Counted from the stretch's first letter, positions 35,637-45,420 are shown. The stretch is 64,000 nucleotides of DNA from an uncultured Collinsella sp. (GCA_900547765.1 URIA01000001.1:1-64000), one strand, 5' to 3'. The notes: generated from the letters alone by a model not told the origin. Program-made: numbers and translations.

Positions 35637-36998
35637 CTACAGAATAAATCGAAGGATGTCGGAACGAAGCATATAGACAAACAGCAGCGCAAAGAGCGCG
35701 ATGCCCACATAGCTCACAATCGTCTGGACCTTGAGCGGAAGCTCGCGGCCCGCAATCTTCTGAATGATCTCGATGACTAGCTTGCCGCCATCGAGTGGCG
35801 GGATGGGCAGCAGGTTCATAAAGCCAAGCGAGAATGAAATGAGGGCGGCAAACGAAAGGAACGTGGCAGGGCCGGCAGCAGCAGCCTGTGAGGACATAAC
35901 GCTAATACCCACGATCGAAGAGGACTGATCGAGAATCTCCATCGTATGCTGCGGCTGGAGCAGGCGCATCACGCCCTCCGCTGTCTGCACAACATAGGAG
36001 AACGACAGGCGAGCCGACGTGATGGGGTCTAAACGGACCACCTGCGTAGAGGCATACACACCTAGGCGCTCGTCCTCTTTGAGCGCAACCGTGGTCGAAT
36101 GCTGCTTGCCGTCACGCTCGTACTCGATGGCGATATCGTCCTTACCGGCGGCCTTGCCGATGGCATCGTAGACATCCATCCAAGTAGAACATGAGACACC
36201 GTCAACCGAAAGGATCGCATCACCGGCCTCGATACCCGCCTTGGCGGCAGTAGACCCCTCGTCAACCTGACCGATCACGTTGGTATCCATCGGCACGGTG
36301 ACACCCGCAATGGAATAGATGCTCATAAGGAGCAAAAAACCCGTCAGGATATTGACGAGAATGCCCGCAAGCAGCATAAAGGCGCACTTGAGAAAGCCCT
36401 GGCCAAGATAAGTGTGCGAGCGCTCTTGCGCCAAGAAATCAGCCTCGCCGCACGGCAGCTCCCACACATCGCCCTCGGCAGTTGAATGTTCGCGATCGAA
36501 ACGGCGGCCGTCAAAGGTGGTGTAACCCGCCGCATCTCGCGGCAGCGTCTGATACTTGGTGGGATAGTAGCTCGGCGAGGGCTTCTCCCCTTCCTCATAC
36601 CAAGGCGCGATGGAGCCCCAACCCAAGAGCAAGGCGCATGCCTCGAGCACAACCTCCTCGGATAGCTCGAGCTCGGCGGCAAGGTCGGCCACGGTCACGC
36701 GACCATGACGGTAGATAGCCGCGAGCACGCGATCGGCGCACGAGACATCGGTCGGATCCATACCGCAGATGGCAGCGTAGCCACCCAGCAACAGCGGGGT
36801 CACGCCAAACTTGGTTCCAATGCGACGCGACGTGTAATGGATGTCAAAGCGGCACGGCAGGCCCAAAAAGAATTCGGTCACACGGACGCCGCAGGCACGC
36901 GCCGCCAAAAAGTGGCCGCCCTCGTGCAAAAACACGAGGACGGAAAGCATCAGCAGGCCCCAAAAGACCGATGAAAGAACGCTCAGAACAGTATCCAT
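35637..36998 (-). CDS. rseP: Site-2 membrane metalloprotease RseP with an inserted segment
   Basis: Intramembrane zinc protease (M50) that cleaves anti-sigma factors and leftover signal peptides. HEGGH at 25-29 lies in the first membrane helix, the PDZ domain near 235-310, and the last motif NLLPIPPLDGGK before the C-terminal helices. After GGYAAICGM (72-80) about 110 extra residues are inserted. They start DRVLAAIYRHGRVTVADLAAELELSEEVVLEACALLLGWGSI (89-130), which looks like a winged helix-turn-helix. ATG 36998 gives 453 residues; its ribosome site is poorly spaced and a TTG at 37013 is the alternative. Confidence 0.9.
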   Translation of the reverse strand: MDTVLSVLSSVFWGLLMLSVLVFLHEGGHFLAARACGVRVTEFFLGLPCRFDIHYTSRRIGTKFGVTPLLLGGYAAICGMDPTDVSCADRVLAAIYRHGRVTVADLAAELELSEEVVLEACALLLGWGSIAPWYEEGEKPSPSYYPTKYQTLPRDAAGYTTFDGRRFDREHSTAEGDVWELPCGEADFLAQERSHTYLGQGFLKCAFMLLAGILVNILTGFLLLMSIYSIAGVTVPMDTNVIGQVDEGSTAAKAGIEAGDAILSVDGVSCSTWMDVYDAIGKAAGKDDIAIEYERDGKQHSTTVALKEDERLGVYASTQVVRLDPITSARLSFSYVVQTAEGVMRLLQPQHTMEILDQSSSIVGISVMSSQAAAAGPATFLSFAALISFSLGFMNLLPIPPLDGGKLVIEIIQKIAGRELPLKVQTIVSYVGIALFALLFVYMLRSDILRFIL

Positions 36999-37023
36999 AA
37001 AACGAAAAAGCAATCCTTATGGG

Positions 37024-38211
37024 TTAGGAACGGGTTGCGGCGAGCACCTGCGCAGCTTTTTCACGCGCCCACGCATCGATGTCGCGAAGCTGCTCAAACG
37101 AATCGACCGTCTGCATATCGTGGGCATCCATGCAGGATTCCACAATGCGATCGATATCAGTAAAGCTGCAGCCATCGTGCAGGAAGGCATCGACGGCGAC
37201 CTCGTTGGCGGCATTGAGCACGCACGGCATGGTGCCACCCGTCTTGCCGGCACGCTCGGCCAGTGCCAGACAGCGGAAGGTATCCATGTCGGCAGCATCA
37301 AACGTGAGCTGCCCCAACTCGCGAAAATCGATACGAGGCGCCGGAGTATCCCAACGCTCGGGATACGAGAACGCGAACTGGATGGGAATACGCATGTCGG
37401 AGGCACCGAGATGCGCCATCACGGAGCCGTCGGCGAACTCGACCATAGAGTGAATCTTGGACTGACGCTGCACGACCACGTTAATGAAATCGAGGTCGCA
37501 GTTAAACAGATGCATGGCCTCAATACGCTCCAGGCCCTTGTTCATGAGGGTAGCGGAGTCGATGGTGATCTTGGCACCCATGGCCCACGTGGGATGTGCG
37601 AGGGCATCGGCACGCGTCACGCGATCGAGCTCGTCGCGTGTGCGACCAAAGAACGGACCGCCCGAGCAGGTGAGCCAAATACAATGAGCCTCGCGCGGGT
37701 TCTCCCCCAGATAGCACTGGTAGATGGCGGAGTGCTCAGAGTCGACTGGAATAAGCTGGCCCGGTTGCGCCAACGGCATAAGCAAGTCGCCACCGACGAC
37801 AAGGGACTCCTTGTTGGCAAGGGCAAGGCGCTTATTCGAGGTCAAGGCCGCATGGCTCGCCTCGAGACCGGCGGCGCCCACAATAGCGACGAGCACGCAG
37901 TCGACATCGTCGCGACGCGCGAGCTCGCAAACCGCCTGCGCGCCAACGCCGAGCTTCGTTCCCTCGGGCAGCTCCTGCAGCACGGCGTCATCGCCATGAG
38001 CGACATCGGCCACGGCAACCGCCGGAACCGAGAACTCGCGGGCAGCGGCAACGAGCTCGGAGGTACTGGAGTTAACGGACAGCGCCGTCACCTGCAAGCG
38101 ATCGGCGTGCTGGCGGCACACATCGAGCGCCTGGGTGCCGATAGAGCCCGTACAACCCAGGATGGCAACACGAAGGCGTCCATCGGGGCCATACGTCGTC
38201 TGGAATGACAT
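37024..38211 (-). CDS. dxr: 1-deoxy-D-xylulose 5-phosphate reductoisomerase
   Basis: Second MEP-pathway step, DXP to MEP with NADPH. The 395 residues show the NADPH motif ILGCTGSIGTQALDV, LANKESLVVGG, PVDSEHSAIYQC and ATLMNKGLE with the metal and substrate ligands. The ATG overlaps the cdsA stop (TAATG). Flanked by cdsA and rseP, a widespread envelope cluster. Confidence 0.96.
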   Translation of the reverse strand: MSFQTTYGPDGRLRVAILGCTGSIGTQALDVCRQHADRLQVTALSVNSSTSELVAAAREFSVPAVAVADVAHGDDAVLQELPEGTKLGVGAQAVCELARRDDVDCVLVAIVGAAGLEASHAALTSNKRLALANKESLVVGGDLLMPLAQPGQLIPVDSEHSAIYQCYLGENPREAHCIWLTCSGGPFFGRTRDELDRVTRADALAHPTWAMGAKITIDSATLMNKGLERIEAMHLFNCDLDFINVVVQRQSKIHSMVEFADGSVMAHLGASDMRIPIQFAFSYPERWDTPAPRIDFRELGQLTFDAADMDTFRCLALAERAGKTGGTMPCVLNAANEVAVDAFLHDGCSFTDIDRIVESCMDAHDMQTVDSFEQLRDIDAWAREKAAQVLAATRS

Positions 38212-39110
38212 TACAGCACGCCTCCGATCATCAAAAGCAGCTGCGCGGTAATGCAGCCAAAGATAAGCGAGTCGCTACGATCAAGCATGCCGCCGTGGCC
38301 CGGGATAAGGTTACCGGAATCCTTAACGCCCACACCACGCTTGATGCGCGACTCGATAAGGTCGCCGATAACGCCCAAAATGGACACCACCACGCCGCAC
38401 AGCAGCGCATAGGGCAGGCTGAGTTTGTAGAAGTGCGTCGCCCACAGGATGAGCCAAATCAAAACCGAGCCCAGGATGCCGCCAACAAACCCCTCCCAGC
38501 TCTTTTTGGGAGAGATCTTGGGGACCATCTTGTGTTTGCCGATACGGCTACCCACGATGTAGGCAAACGAATCGGAGACCCAAAGGGACGCGCAAACGCC
38601 CACCGAAAGCAGGGCGCCGGCAAAACCGGGCACGGCATCGCGCAGCAGCACGATGGCCGACAGCATAAAGCCAGTGTAGATGGGACCCATGAGCGTCACG
38701 GCCACATCAGAGATGCGGGTACGCGGCGACCAGACATACCAAATGCCCACAGCGAGCATCAGGGCAAAAAGCAGGGCATTCAGCAGCATCGAATCGCCCA
38801 ACGCCGACAGCGGAAAGAGTACGGCGGCAGCGATACCCATGCGCTCGTTAGCCATCTTGCCATCAAGCCTTGTCATACGGAAAAACTCATAGCAGCACAG
38901 ACCGCTCATGACGGAAACGAAGATGGCCGTGGGCACGATGCCCAAAACCAGGCACAGGATAAAGACAACGGCGTAGACGATACCGGCGGCGGCACGGGTA
39001 ATAAAGCCCGCCAGCCACGAACCGGTGCCGCTCTTCGCTGCAGGCGCGCCAGCAGTGGCAGCTTTGCGCGCAGGCGTCTTGGGAGCAGATGCCTTGGGAC
39101 GATCGGACAC
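38211..39110 (-). CDS. cdsA: Phosphatidate cytidylyltransferase
   Basis: Makes CDP-diacylglycerol from phosphatidate and CTP. The 299 residues have a basic Ala/Pro-rich cytoplasmic N-terminus, about seven or eight membrane helices, and the CDS signature SRIKRGVGVKDSGNLIPGHGGMLDRSDS near the end. The start is GTG at 39110. Placed between uppS and dxr as in many bacteria. Confidence 0.94.
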   Translation of the reverse strand: MSDRPKASAPKTPARKAATAGAPAAKSGTGSWLAGFITRAAAGIVYAVVFILCLVLGIVPTAIFVSVMSGLCCYEFFRMTRLDGKMANERMGIAAAVLFPLSALGDSMLLNALLFALMLAVGIWYVWSPRTRISDVAVTLMGPIYTGFMLSAIVLLRDAVPGFAGALLSVGVCASLWVSDSFAYIVGSRIGKHKMVPKISPKKSWEGFVGGILGSVLIWLILWATHFYKLSLPYALLCGVVVSILGVIGDLIESRIKRGVGVKDSGNLIPGHGGMLDRSDSLIFGCITAQLLLMIGGVL

Positions 39111-39112
39111 GA

Positions 39113-39907
39113 TTAAGCCTCCTCGGTCTTGCTCAGTCCACCAAACCTACGGTCACGGCCCTGATAGGCCAAAATGGCGTCGACAAGGCCCCAACGATCA
39201 AAGTCAGGCCAATAGGTATCGGTGACGTAGAACTCGGAATAAGCCACCTGCCACAGCAGATAGTTCGAAAGGCGCAGCTCACCGGAAGTGCGAATCACAA
39301 GCTCAGGATCGGGAAGGCCGGCGGTATAGAGGTGGGAAGCCACCATGTCGTCATCAATTGCGCCAGGATCGATCTTACCGGCGGCAGCGTCGAGTGCGAT
39401 CTGACGGACAGCGCGGGTAATCTCGGCACGCGCGCCGTAGTTGACGGCAAGCGCCAGCGTCATGCCGGTGTGATTGGCGCACTCGGCAAGACCGCGTTCA
39501 AAAACGTCGCGGGTCTTCTTGGGCAGCGCGGAAATGTCACCCAAAAAGACAACACGCACGTTTTCGCGCTTCAGAAGCGGCAGCTCATCGATAAACGTCT
39601 TAGCAAACAGATGCATCAAGACGTTGACCTCATGCTGCGGACGGTTCCAGTTTTCGGTAGAAAACGCATAGGCCGAAAGCACGTCGACGCCCAGACGAAC
39701 GCAGGCGGTAATGATCTCGCGCAGTGAGACGATACCCGCCTTATGGCCCTCGGTACGTGCAAGACCGCGCGACGTGGCCCAACGACCGTTGCCGTCCATG
39801 ATGCACGAGATATGGTGCGGAATGTTATTGAGGTCAAGGTCGGAAAAACCGACGCCCGCAGGGGCGTCGGCAAAGTACTCGACCAGTTTATGCTCGTCGT
39901 ATTGCAC
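39113..39907 (-). CDS. uppS: Isoprenyl transferase (undecaprenyl diphosphate synthase)
   Basis: Cis-prenyltransferase that makes the C55 carrier for peptidoglycan. The 264 residues hold HISCIMDGNGRWA (catalytic Asp), AFSTENWNRP and the C-terminal RTSGELRLSNYLLWQVAYSEFY. The start is GTG at 39907, with GGAG in the end of frr. Chain length is not readable from sequence. Confidence 0.94.
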   Translation of the reverse strand: MQYDEHKLVEYFADAPAGVGFSDLDLNNIPHHISCIMDGNGRWATSRGLARTEGHKAGIVSLREIITACVRLGVDVLSAYAFSTENWNRPQHEVNVLMHLFAKTFIDELPLLKRENVRVVFLGDISALPKKTRDVFERGLAECANHTGMTLALAVNYGARAEITRAVRQIALDAAAGKIDPGAIDDDMVASHLYTAGLPDPELVIRTSGELRLSNYLLWQVAYSEFYVTDTYWPDFDRWGLVDAILAYQGRDRRFGGLSKTEEA

Positions 39908-39908
39908 C

Positions 39909-40445
39909 TTAGATCTCCATGACCTCGGCTTCTTTTTCCTTCAGAAGCTCCTCGACCTTGGCGACATACTCATCGGTGTGCTTCTGGACCTTGGCCTGCT
40001 CGCGACGGACATCGTCCTCGGTGAGCTCTTCATCGCGCTCGAGCTTGTTGTTGAAATCGCGACGGATGTTACGGATAGACACCTTGGCCTGCTCGGCGTA
40101 CTCGCGGCACTCCTTGACGAGTTCGCGACGGCGCTCCTCGGTGGGAGCCGGGAACGGCAGACGAACGACGGTGCCATCGGAGTTGGGGGTAATACCCAGA
40201 TCGGAAGCGCCGATGGCCTTGACGATAGCATTGATGAGTGCTTTGTCCCACGGCTCGATGAGCAGCATGTGGGCCTCGGGGGTCTTGACGGCGGCAACCT
40301 GCGTGACCGGCGTGGGAACACCGTAATAATCGACGGTGATGTCGGACAGAATGTTGGCATTGGCGCGGCCGGTACGAACCTTGGAGAAGTTATGCTTGAG
40401 GGACTCGAGCGACTTGTCCATATGGGCGGTGATGTTCTCTGCCAT
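39909..40445 (-). CDS. frr: Ribosome recycling factor
   Basis: Splits post-termination ribosomes with EF-G. The 178 residues include KVRTGRANANILSDITVDYYGVPTPVTQVA and RLPFPAPTEERRRELVK, diagnostic for RRF. ATG 40445 follows AGGAGGA. pyrH-frr-uppS-cdsA is the canonical order. Confidence 0.96.
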   Translation of the reverse strand: MAENITAHMDKSLESLKHNFSKVRTGRANANILSDITVDYYGVPTPVTQVAAVKTPEAHMLLIEPWDKALINAIVKAIGASDLGITPNSDGTVVRLPFPAPTEERRRELVKECREYAEQAKVSIRNIRRDFNNKLERDEELTEDDVRREQAKVQKHTDEYVAKVEELLKEKEAEVMEI

Positions 40446-40447
40446 GC

Positions 40448-41170
40448 TTAATCCTCCTGATAGACGAGCGTGCCGACGGGCTCACCCGAAAGCGCGCGCT
40501 TGACGGTGTCCTCGCCATCGATGTTGAGGACCAAAATCGGCATACGGTTATCCTGGCACAGTGCCGTAGCCGTGGAATCCATAACCTGCAGGCCGCGGAC
40601 GAGAACCTCGTGATAGGTAATCTTGTCAAAACGGACGGCATCGGCGCACTTGACGGGATCCTTGTCGTAGATGCCGTCAACCTTGGTGGCTTTAATCAGA
40701 ATCTCGGCGCCGATCTCGCACGCACGAAGAGCTGCGGCGGTGTCGGTCGTAAAGTACGGATTGCCCGAACCGGCGGCAAAAATAACGACGTTGCCCTTGG
40801 AAAGGTGGTTGATGGCGCGACGGCGAATATAGGGCTCGCAGATCTCGTTCATCTGGATAGCGCTCATCACGCGGCAGGGAACATCGTTATGCTCGAAGGC
40901 ATCCTGCAGGGCGAGCGCGTTCATAACGGTTGCCAGCATGCCCATGTAGTCGGCCTGAGCACGCTCCATGCCACCGGCAGCGCCGGCCATGCCGCGGAAA
41001 ATATTGCCGCCGCCGACAACGACGCCGACCTCATGGCCAACGGCGAGCAGCTCCTTGACCTGCTTGGCAAGATGGTCGGTAACCTTGGGGTCGATGCCAT
41101 ATTGGCCGTCGCCCATAAGTGCTTCGCCGGAAAGCTTAAGAAGCACGCGTTTATATCGGATGTCGGACAA
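40448..41170 (-). CDS. pyrH: UMP kinase
   Basis: Bacterial UMP kinase of the amino-acid-kinase fold, UMP to UDP. The 240 residues include [41 protein letters not shown] and [11 protein letters not shown]. The start is TTG at 41170 behind AAAGGAGG. It takes the product of the pyr operon to UDP. First gene of an eight-gene operon, directly behind the tsf terminator. Confidence 0.95.
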   Translation of the reverse strand: MSDIRYKRVLLKLSGEALMGDGQYGIDPKVTDHLAKQVKELLAVGHEVGVVVGGGNIFRGMAGAAGGMERAQADYMGMLATVMNALALQDAFEHNDVPCRVMSAIQMNEICEPYIRRRAINHLSKGNVVIFAAGSGNPYFTTDTAAALRACEIGAEILIKATKVDGIYDKDPVKCADAVRFDKITYHEVLVRGLQVMDSTATALCQDNRMPILVLNIDGEDTVKRALSGEPVGTLVYQED

Positions 41171-41200
41171 AGCGATCCTCCTTTAGATTGAACTCTCAAC

Positions 41201-41209
41201 ATTCTATCA
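41201..41209 (-). promoter_or_regulatory. Predicted pyrH operon promoter (extended -10)
   Basis: TGA-TAGAAT on the minus strand, between the tsf terminator and the pyrH start. No good -35 is visible. Confidence 0.4.
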
Positions 41210-41230
41210 AAGGCTCTAAGAAGAGCCATG

Positions 41231-41265
41231 AAAAAGCAGGCTGTGAGTAAAACCCACAGCCTGCT
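41231..41265 (-). terminator. Terminator after tsf
   Basis: AGCAGGCTGTG pairs perfectly with CACAGCCTGCT (11 bp), followed by TTTTT on the minus strand. Confidence 0.93.
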
Positions 41266-41288
41266 CATTACCAGCTACAAGAGCTTAT

Positions 41289-42158
41289 TTACTCGCCACG
41301 GACCAGACGGTCAAAGGCAACGACGGTAATGGTGTCGCCGAGCTCCTTGGAGACCTGCTCAGCGTACCTCTTGATGGTGAGGGAGCTGTCCTTGATGAAC
41401 TCCTGCTCGGTGAGCACGGACTGCTTGTAGAACTTCTCCAGACGGCCGACAGCCATCTTCTCCTGAATGGCCTCGGGCTTGCCGGACTCGGCAGCCTGAG
41501 CCATGTAGATCTGCTTCTCGTGCTCGACGGTCTCGGCCGGAACCTGATCGCGGGTAGCGCAGATCGGGGCGACGGCGGCAACCTGAAGGGCAACGTCGTG
41601 AGCGAAGGTCTTGAAGGACTCAGCCTGAGCGGTCTCGGCCTTCTCGAAAGCAAACTCGACGAGAACGCCGATCTTACCACCCATGTGGATGTAAGAAGCG
41701 AGAGCGCCGTTCTCGGCCTTACGGGCAGCGAAGCGGGAGATCTTCATGTTCTCGCCCATGATGTGAATCATCTCGGTGAGCTCGGAGGAAACGGTCTCCT
41801 CGCCCATCGGCTTCTCGAGCAGAGCGTCGACGTCAGCAGGCTCGGTGGTAGCGACAACCTCAGCGACCTTGGAAGCAAAGCCGGTGAACTTGGCGTTAGA
41901 GCCAACGAAGTCGGTCTCGCAGGAGAGCTCGAGCAGAGCGCCGGTCTTGCCATCCTCGGAGACGAACGCGGCGACAGCGCCCTCGTTGGTCTCACGGCCA
42001 GCCTTCTTGGCAGCCTTGGCAAGGCCGTTCTTACGCAGAACGTCGACAGCGGCGTCCATGTCGCCGTCAGCCTCGACGAGAGCCTTCTTGCACTCCATCA
42101 TCGGGGAGTCGGTCATCTCGCGGAGCTGCTTGACCATAGCGGCGGTAATCTGGGCCAT
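41289..42158 (-). CDS. tsf: Elongation factor Ts
   Basis: Nucleotide-exchange factor for EF-Tu. The 289 residues carry AAMVKQLREMTDSPMMECKKALVEADGDMDAAVDVLRKNG (UBA-like and TDVGKM-type motif) and ALQVAAVAPICATRDQVP. ATG 42158 follows AAAGGAA; an in-frame ATG at 42173 lacks support. Co-transcribed with rpsB. Confidence 0.96.
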   Translation of the reverse strand: MAQITAAMVKQLREMTDSPMMECKKALVEADGDMDAAVDVLRKNGLAKAAKKAGRETNEGAVAAFVSEDGKTGALLELSCETDFVGSNAKFTGFASKVAEVVATTEPADVDALLEKPMGEETVSSELTEMIHIMGENMKISRFAARKAENGALASYIHMGGKIGVLVEFAFEKAETAQAESFKTFAHDVALQVAAVAPICATRDQVPAETVEHEKQIYMAQAAESGKPEAIQEKMAVGRLEKFYKQSVLTEQEFIKDSSLTIKRYAEQVSKELGDTITVVAFDRLVRGE

Positions 42159-42203
42159 TGTGGTTCCTTTCAAAGAGATGAAAAAGAATTAACTAAGACT
42201 GAT

Positions 42204-42932
42204 TTACTCGGCCTTGGGCTCAGCGGCCATCTCGGCCTCGGAGACCTGCTCCTTGCCGGAGCCAGCGAGGCAGGCGTCAGCCATGAGCTCGCACATAAGG
42301 GTGACAGCGGAGATAGCGTCATCGTTGCAGGGGATGCCGTACTCGACCTCGTCGGGATCGGAGTTCGTGTCGATCAGAGCGACGACGGGGATGTTCAGGC
42401 GCTGAGCCTCCTTGATGGCGTTCTCCTCGCGCTTGGTGTCGATGACGAAGAGAGCCTGGGGCAGACCCTTCATGTCGCGGGCGCCACCGAGGTTGGTCTG
42501 GAGCTTGGTGAGCTCCTTGCCGAGAACAGCCTGCTCCTTCTTGGGCAGAACAGCCATGCGGCCGTCCTCGACCATGGCCTCGAGCTCCTCCATGCGGTTG
42601 ATGCGGGAGCGGATGGTGACGAAGTTGGTCAGCATACCGCCGAGCCAACGCTGGTTGATGTAAGGCATGTTGGCGCGCTCAGCAGCGTTCTTGACGGCCT
42701 CCTGAGCCTGCTTCTTGGTGCCGACGAACAGCACGTTGCCGCCCTTGGCGACGTTCTTGACGAAGGTGTAGGCCTGGTCGGCGTCGAGGATGGTCTGCTT
42801 GAGGTCGAGGATGTAGATGCCGTTGCGCTCACCGAAGATGAACGGCTTCATCTTGGGGTTCCAGCGACGGGTCTGGTGACCGAAGTGGCAGCCGGCCTCG
42901 AGCAGGGTGCGGATATTAATCTTGGTAGCCAT
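42204..42932 (-). CDS. rpsB: 30S ribosomal protein S2
   Basis: Small-subunit protein needed for late 30S assembly. The 242 residues begin [36 protein letters not shown], typical of S2; [17 protein letters not shown] is also present. ATG 42932 follows AGGAGG. The leader of about 135 bases (42933-43067) contains GTTGC/GCAAC and CCGGG-type hairpins that may serve S2 autoregulation. Confidence 0.97.
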   Translation of the reverse strand: MATKINIRTLLEAGCHFGHQTRRWNPKMKPFIFGERNGIYILDLKQTILDADQAYTFVKNVAKGGNVLFVGTKKQAQEAVKNAAERANMPYINQRWLGGMLTNFVTIRSRINRMEELEAMVEDGRMAVLPKKEQAVLGKELTKLQTNLGGARDMKGLPQALFVIDTKREENAIKEAQRLNIPVVALIDTNSDPDEVEYGIPCNDDAISAVTLMCELMADACLAGSGKEQVSEAEMAAEPKAE

Positions 42933-43073
42933 GTTAAACCTCCTGTGGTTTGCCTCCGCGCGGGGTCATCCTCCAAAACCAACCCGGACATGTGCTACCA
43001 AAGCCCGGGCACCACGGTATGAAGTAGCCGCGCGTGCGTGATAAAAACATGTTGCCGTGAAGCAACCCGATGA

Positions 43074-43102
43074 ATGATAGCAGGAATGCATCTTCCTGCC
43101 AA
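43074..43102 (-). promoter_or_regulatory. Predicted rpsB-tsf promoter
   Basis: TTGGCA (43102-43097), 17-base spacer ending in TGC, TATCAT (43079-43074). The best promoter match in the window, and its extended -10 equals that of adhE. Confidence 0.7.
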
Positions 43103-43151
43103 CCCGCAATCAAAACCACACACCTGAGTGCGACGCGGGACGTCCCAGCCA

Positions 43152-44072
43152 CTATTCGCCGCGGGGATGGGCTTGAGCCACGGCACGTTTGAGCCGATCG
43201 GGCGTGAGATGCGTGTAGATTTGCGTCGTGGACAGGCTCGCATGACCCAGCAGCTCTTGAACCGAGCGCAGGTCCGCACCGCCCTCGAGCAAGTCGGTCG
43301 CAAAGGTATGGCGCATCGCATGCGGGGCGATGTCGGCCGGAATGCCGGCGAGCGTCGCCAGCGTATGGAACCGCCGCCGGAGCATGGCGGCGCTCATGCG
43401 ATTGCCGCGCGCCGATATAAGCAGCGGATGCGGCCCGGTAGCGAGGTCGCGGCGCTTTGCCTGAGCGAGCAACTCCGGCCTCCCCTCCTCAATATAGAGA
43501 CGCGTCACCTCGAGCGCACGACGATACAGAGGGACGATACGTTCTTTGCTCCCCTTGCCCCACAGGCGCAACGTGCGTTCGGACCAAGCGATAGACTCCA
43601 CATTGAGTGCTGCGAGCTCAGAGATACGAGCACCCGAGGCATAGAGCAGCTCGAGCATCGCCGCATCGCGCAGTCCCGCGGGTGTTGAGGTATCAGGCGT
43701 CTTGAGCAGCGCCTCCACCTGTTGGGTCGTCAGCACACCGGGTAGATCGCGCGGGAGCTTGGGCGAGGAAATTGCCGAGACCACATCGCCCTCCACGACC
43801 CCCTCGGCAGCCATCCATCGATAGAGCGATCGGATAGCCGACAGATGCGCCGCAAGCGTTCGGGGAGCCACCTGCTCACGCGAAAGCTCGGCAAGATAGC
43901 GACGAATGGTGCGCACGTCGGCAGCGAAAGCATCGATATCCTCGCGCTCGCACCAGGCAGCAAAGCGCTCCAGCCTCGAGCCATAGGCCGTCACCGTGTT
44001 GGGAGAAAGTCCCTCGACACGTGAGATATAGGCGATAAACGAGTCGACGGTGTCGTACAGGTCAAAGGCTAT
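43152..44072 (-). CDS. xerC: Tyrosine recombinase XerC/XerD, non-canonical start
   Basis: Site-specific recombinase, probably for dif resolution. Catalytic residues are visible: Arg in SGARISEL, Lys in GKGSKERIVPL, His-x-x-Arg in HAMRHTFATDLL, His in LGHASLSTTQIYTHL with Tyr. The first ATG/GTG/TTG in frame is GTG 43994, but 26 more in-frame codons upstream encode AFDLYDTVDSFIAYISRVEG and LSPNT, the first helix of the SAM-like core-binding domain. That extended frame begins at ATA 44072, nine bases after GGAGG and overlapping the trmFO stop. I annotate 306 residues from ATA; GTG 43994 (280 residues) is the conventional alternative. Confidence 0.85.
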   Translation of the reverse strand: MAFDLYDTVDSFIAYISRVEGLSPNTVTAYGSRLERFAAWCEREDIDAFAADVRTIRRYLAELSREQVAPRTLAAHLSAIRSLYRWMAAEGVVEGDVVSAISSPKLPRDLPGVLTTQQVEALLKTPDTSTPAGLRDAAMLELLYASGARISELAALNVESIAWSERTLRLWGKGSKERIVPLYRRALEVTRLYIEEGRPELLAQAKRRDLATGPHPLLISARGNRMSAAMLRRRFHTLATLAGIPADIAPHAMRHTFATDLLEGGADLRSVQELLGHASLSTTQIYTHLTPDRLKRAVAQAHPRGE

Positions 44073-45406
44073 GACCGGTCGCCTCCAAACAGATCGGGGC
44101 GAGTGGCCAGATAGGCATCAAGGGCCTCGAGCGCACGGTCCGCATAGGCCTGGTAGCGGTCGCGCTTGCTGCGGCGCTTACCATCCTCGAGTGGCGGCAC
44201 CAGGCCAAAGTTGACATGCATAGGCTGATAGCCCACGGTGGCAGGATCGGTCGCATAGCCCACGAGCGCACCCAGGGCGCCCACACGCGGCAACTCGACG
44301 CCCGCGACACCGATAGCCTCGGCATAGGTATTGAGCGCCGCGAGCAGACCGGTCGCCACGGCTTCCATGTACCCCTCGGTGCCGGTGATCTGACCGGCCA
44401 GGCGCACGCCGGTACCGGGCACGGCAAAGGTGCCATCGAGCACGTGCGGGGCGTCGACAAAGGTATTGCGGTGCATGACACCGTAGCGGAAGAACTCAGC
44501 GTTCTCCAGGCCCGGCACCATATGGAAGACGCGCTTCTGCTCGCCAAAGGTCAGGTTTGTCTGGAAGCCCACCAGGTTATAGGCGGTCTTCTCCTTGTTC
44601 TCGGCACGCAGCTGAATCGCCGCCCAGGGGCGACGTCCGGTACGCGGGTCGGTGAGGCCGACGGGCTTCATGGCGCCAAAGCGAATGGCGTCCTTGCCGG
44701 TGCGTGCGACCTCCTCGGCAGGCTGGCAGGCCTGGAACAGATCGCCGCCCTCAAAGTCCTTGAGCACCACGCGGTCGGCCGTGGTAAGCGCCTCGATAAA
44801 GGCCTCGTACTCCTCCTTGTTGAGCGGGGCGTTGAGATAGTCGCCGCTCCCCTGCTCCTCGTAGCGCGACTGCGAGAACAGCACGTCCATATCGAGCGTG
44901 GAGGCATCGACGATCGGAGCCGCCGCATCAAAGAATGCCAGGGCATCGCCACCGACGAGCTTCATGACCTCTTCGCTCAGCGCCGGCGAACACAGCGGGC
45001 CGGCGGCAATGACCACGTGACCCTCGGGAATCTGCGTGACCTCGCCGTGAATGATCTCGATATTGGGTCGGGCGGCAACCTCGGCCTCGACAAGCTCGGA
45101 AAACTTGACGCGGTCGACCGCCAGGGCACCGCCAGCGGGAACAGCCGCGCGATGGGCGCAATCGAGCAGGACTGAACCCATGCGCTCAAGCTCGGCCTTC
45201 AGCAAACCAGCCGCGGAATCCGGACGGGTCGACTTAAACGAATTGGAGCAGACGAGCTCTGCCAAGTGATCGGTATGGTGAGCCGGGGAGCTAACCTGGG
45301 GGCGCATCTCGCACAGCTTAACGGCAAAACCGCGGTCTGCCAGCTGGATCGCGCATTCCGAACCCGCCAGACCGCCACCGATAACCGTCACCTGATCAAA
45401 CAGCAT
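44069..45406 (-). CDS. trmFO: Folate-dependent tRNA U54 methyltransferase TrmFO
   Basis: FAD enzyme that makes m5U54 in the T-loop using methylene-tetrahydrofolate. The 445 residues start with the FAD motif VTVIGGGLAGSECAIQLADRG and contain TDHLAELVCSNSFKS and GGALAVDRVKFSE. ATG 45406 has AAAGGTG seven bases upstream. It lies between dprA and xerC, the order known from Firmicutes (dprA-topA-trmFO-xerC), here without topA. Confidence 0.95.
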   Translation of the reverse strand: MLFDQVTVIGGGLAGSECAIQLADRGFAVKLCEMRPQVSSPAHHTDHLAELVCSNSFKSTRPDSAAGLLKAELERMGSVLLDCAHRAAVPAGGALAVDRVKFSELVEAEVAARPNIEIIHGEVTQIPEGHVVIAAGPLCSPALSEEVMKLVGGDALAFFDAAAPIVDASTLDMDVLFSQSRYEEQGSGDYLNAPLNKEEYEAFIEALTTADRVVLKDFEGGDLFQACQPAEEVARTGKDAIRFGAMKPVGLTDPRTGRRPWAAIQLRAENKEKTAYNLVGFQTNLTFGEQKRVFHMVPGLENAEFFRYGVMHRNTFVDAPHVLDGTFAVPGTGVRLAGQITGTEGYMEAVATGLLAALNTYAEAIGVAGVELPRVGALGALVGYATDPATVGYQPMHVNFGLVPPLEDGKRRSKRDRYQAYADRALEALDAYLATRPDLFGGDRS

Positions 45407-45420
45407 CTGCAAACACCTTT

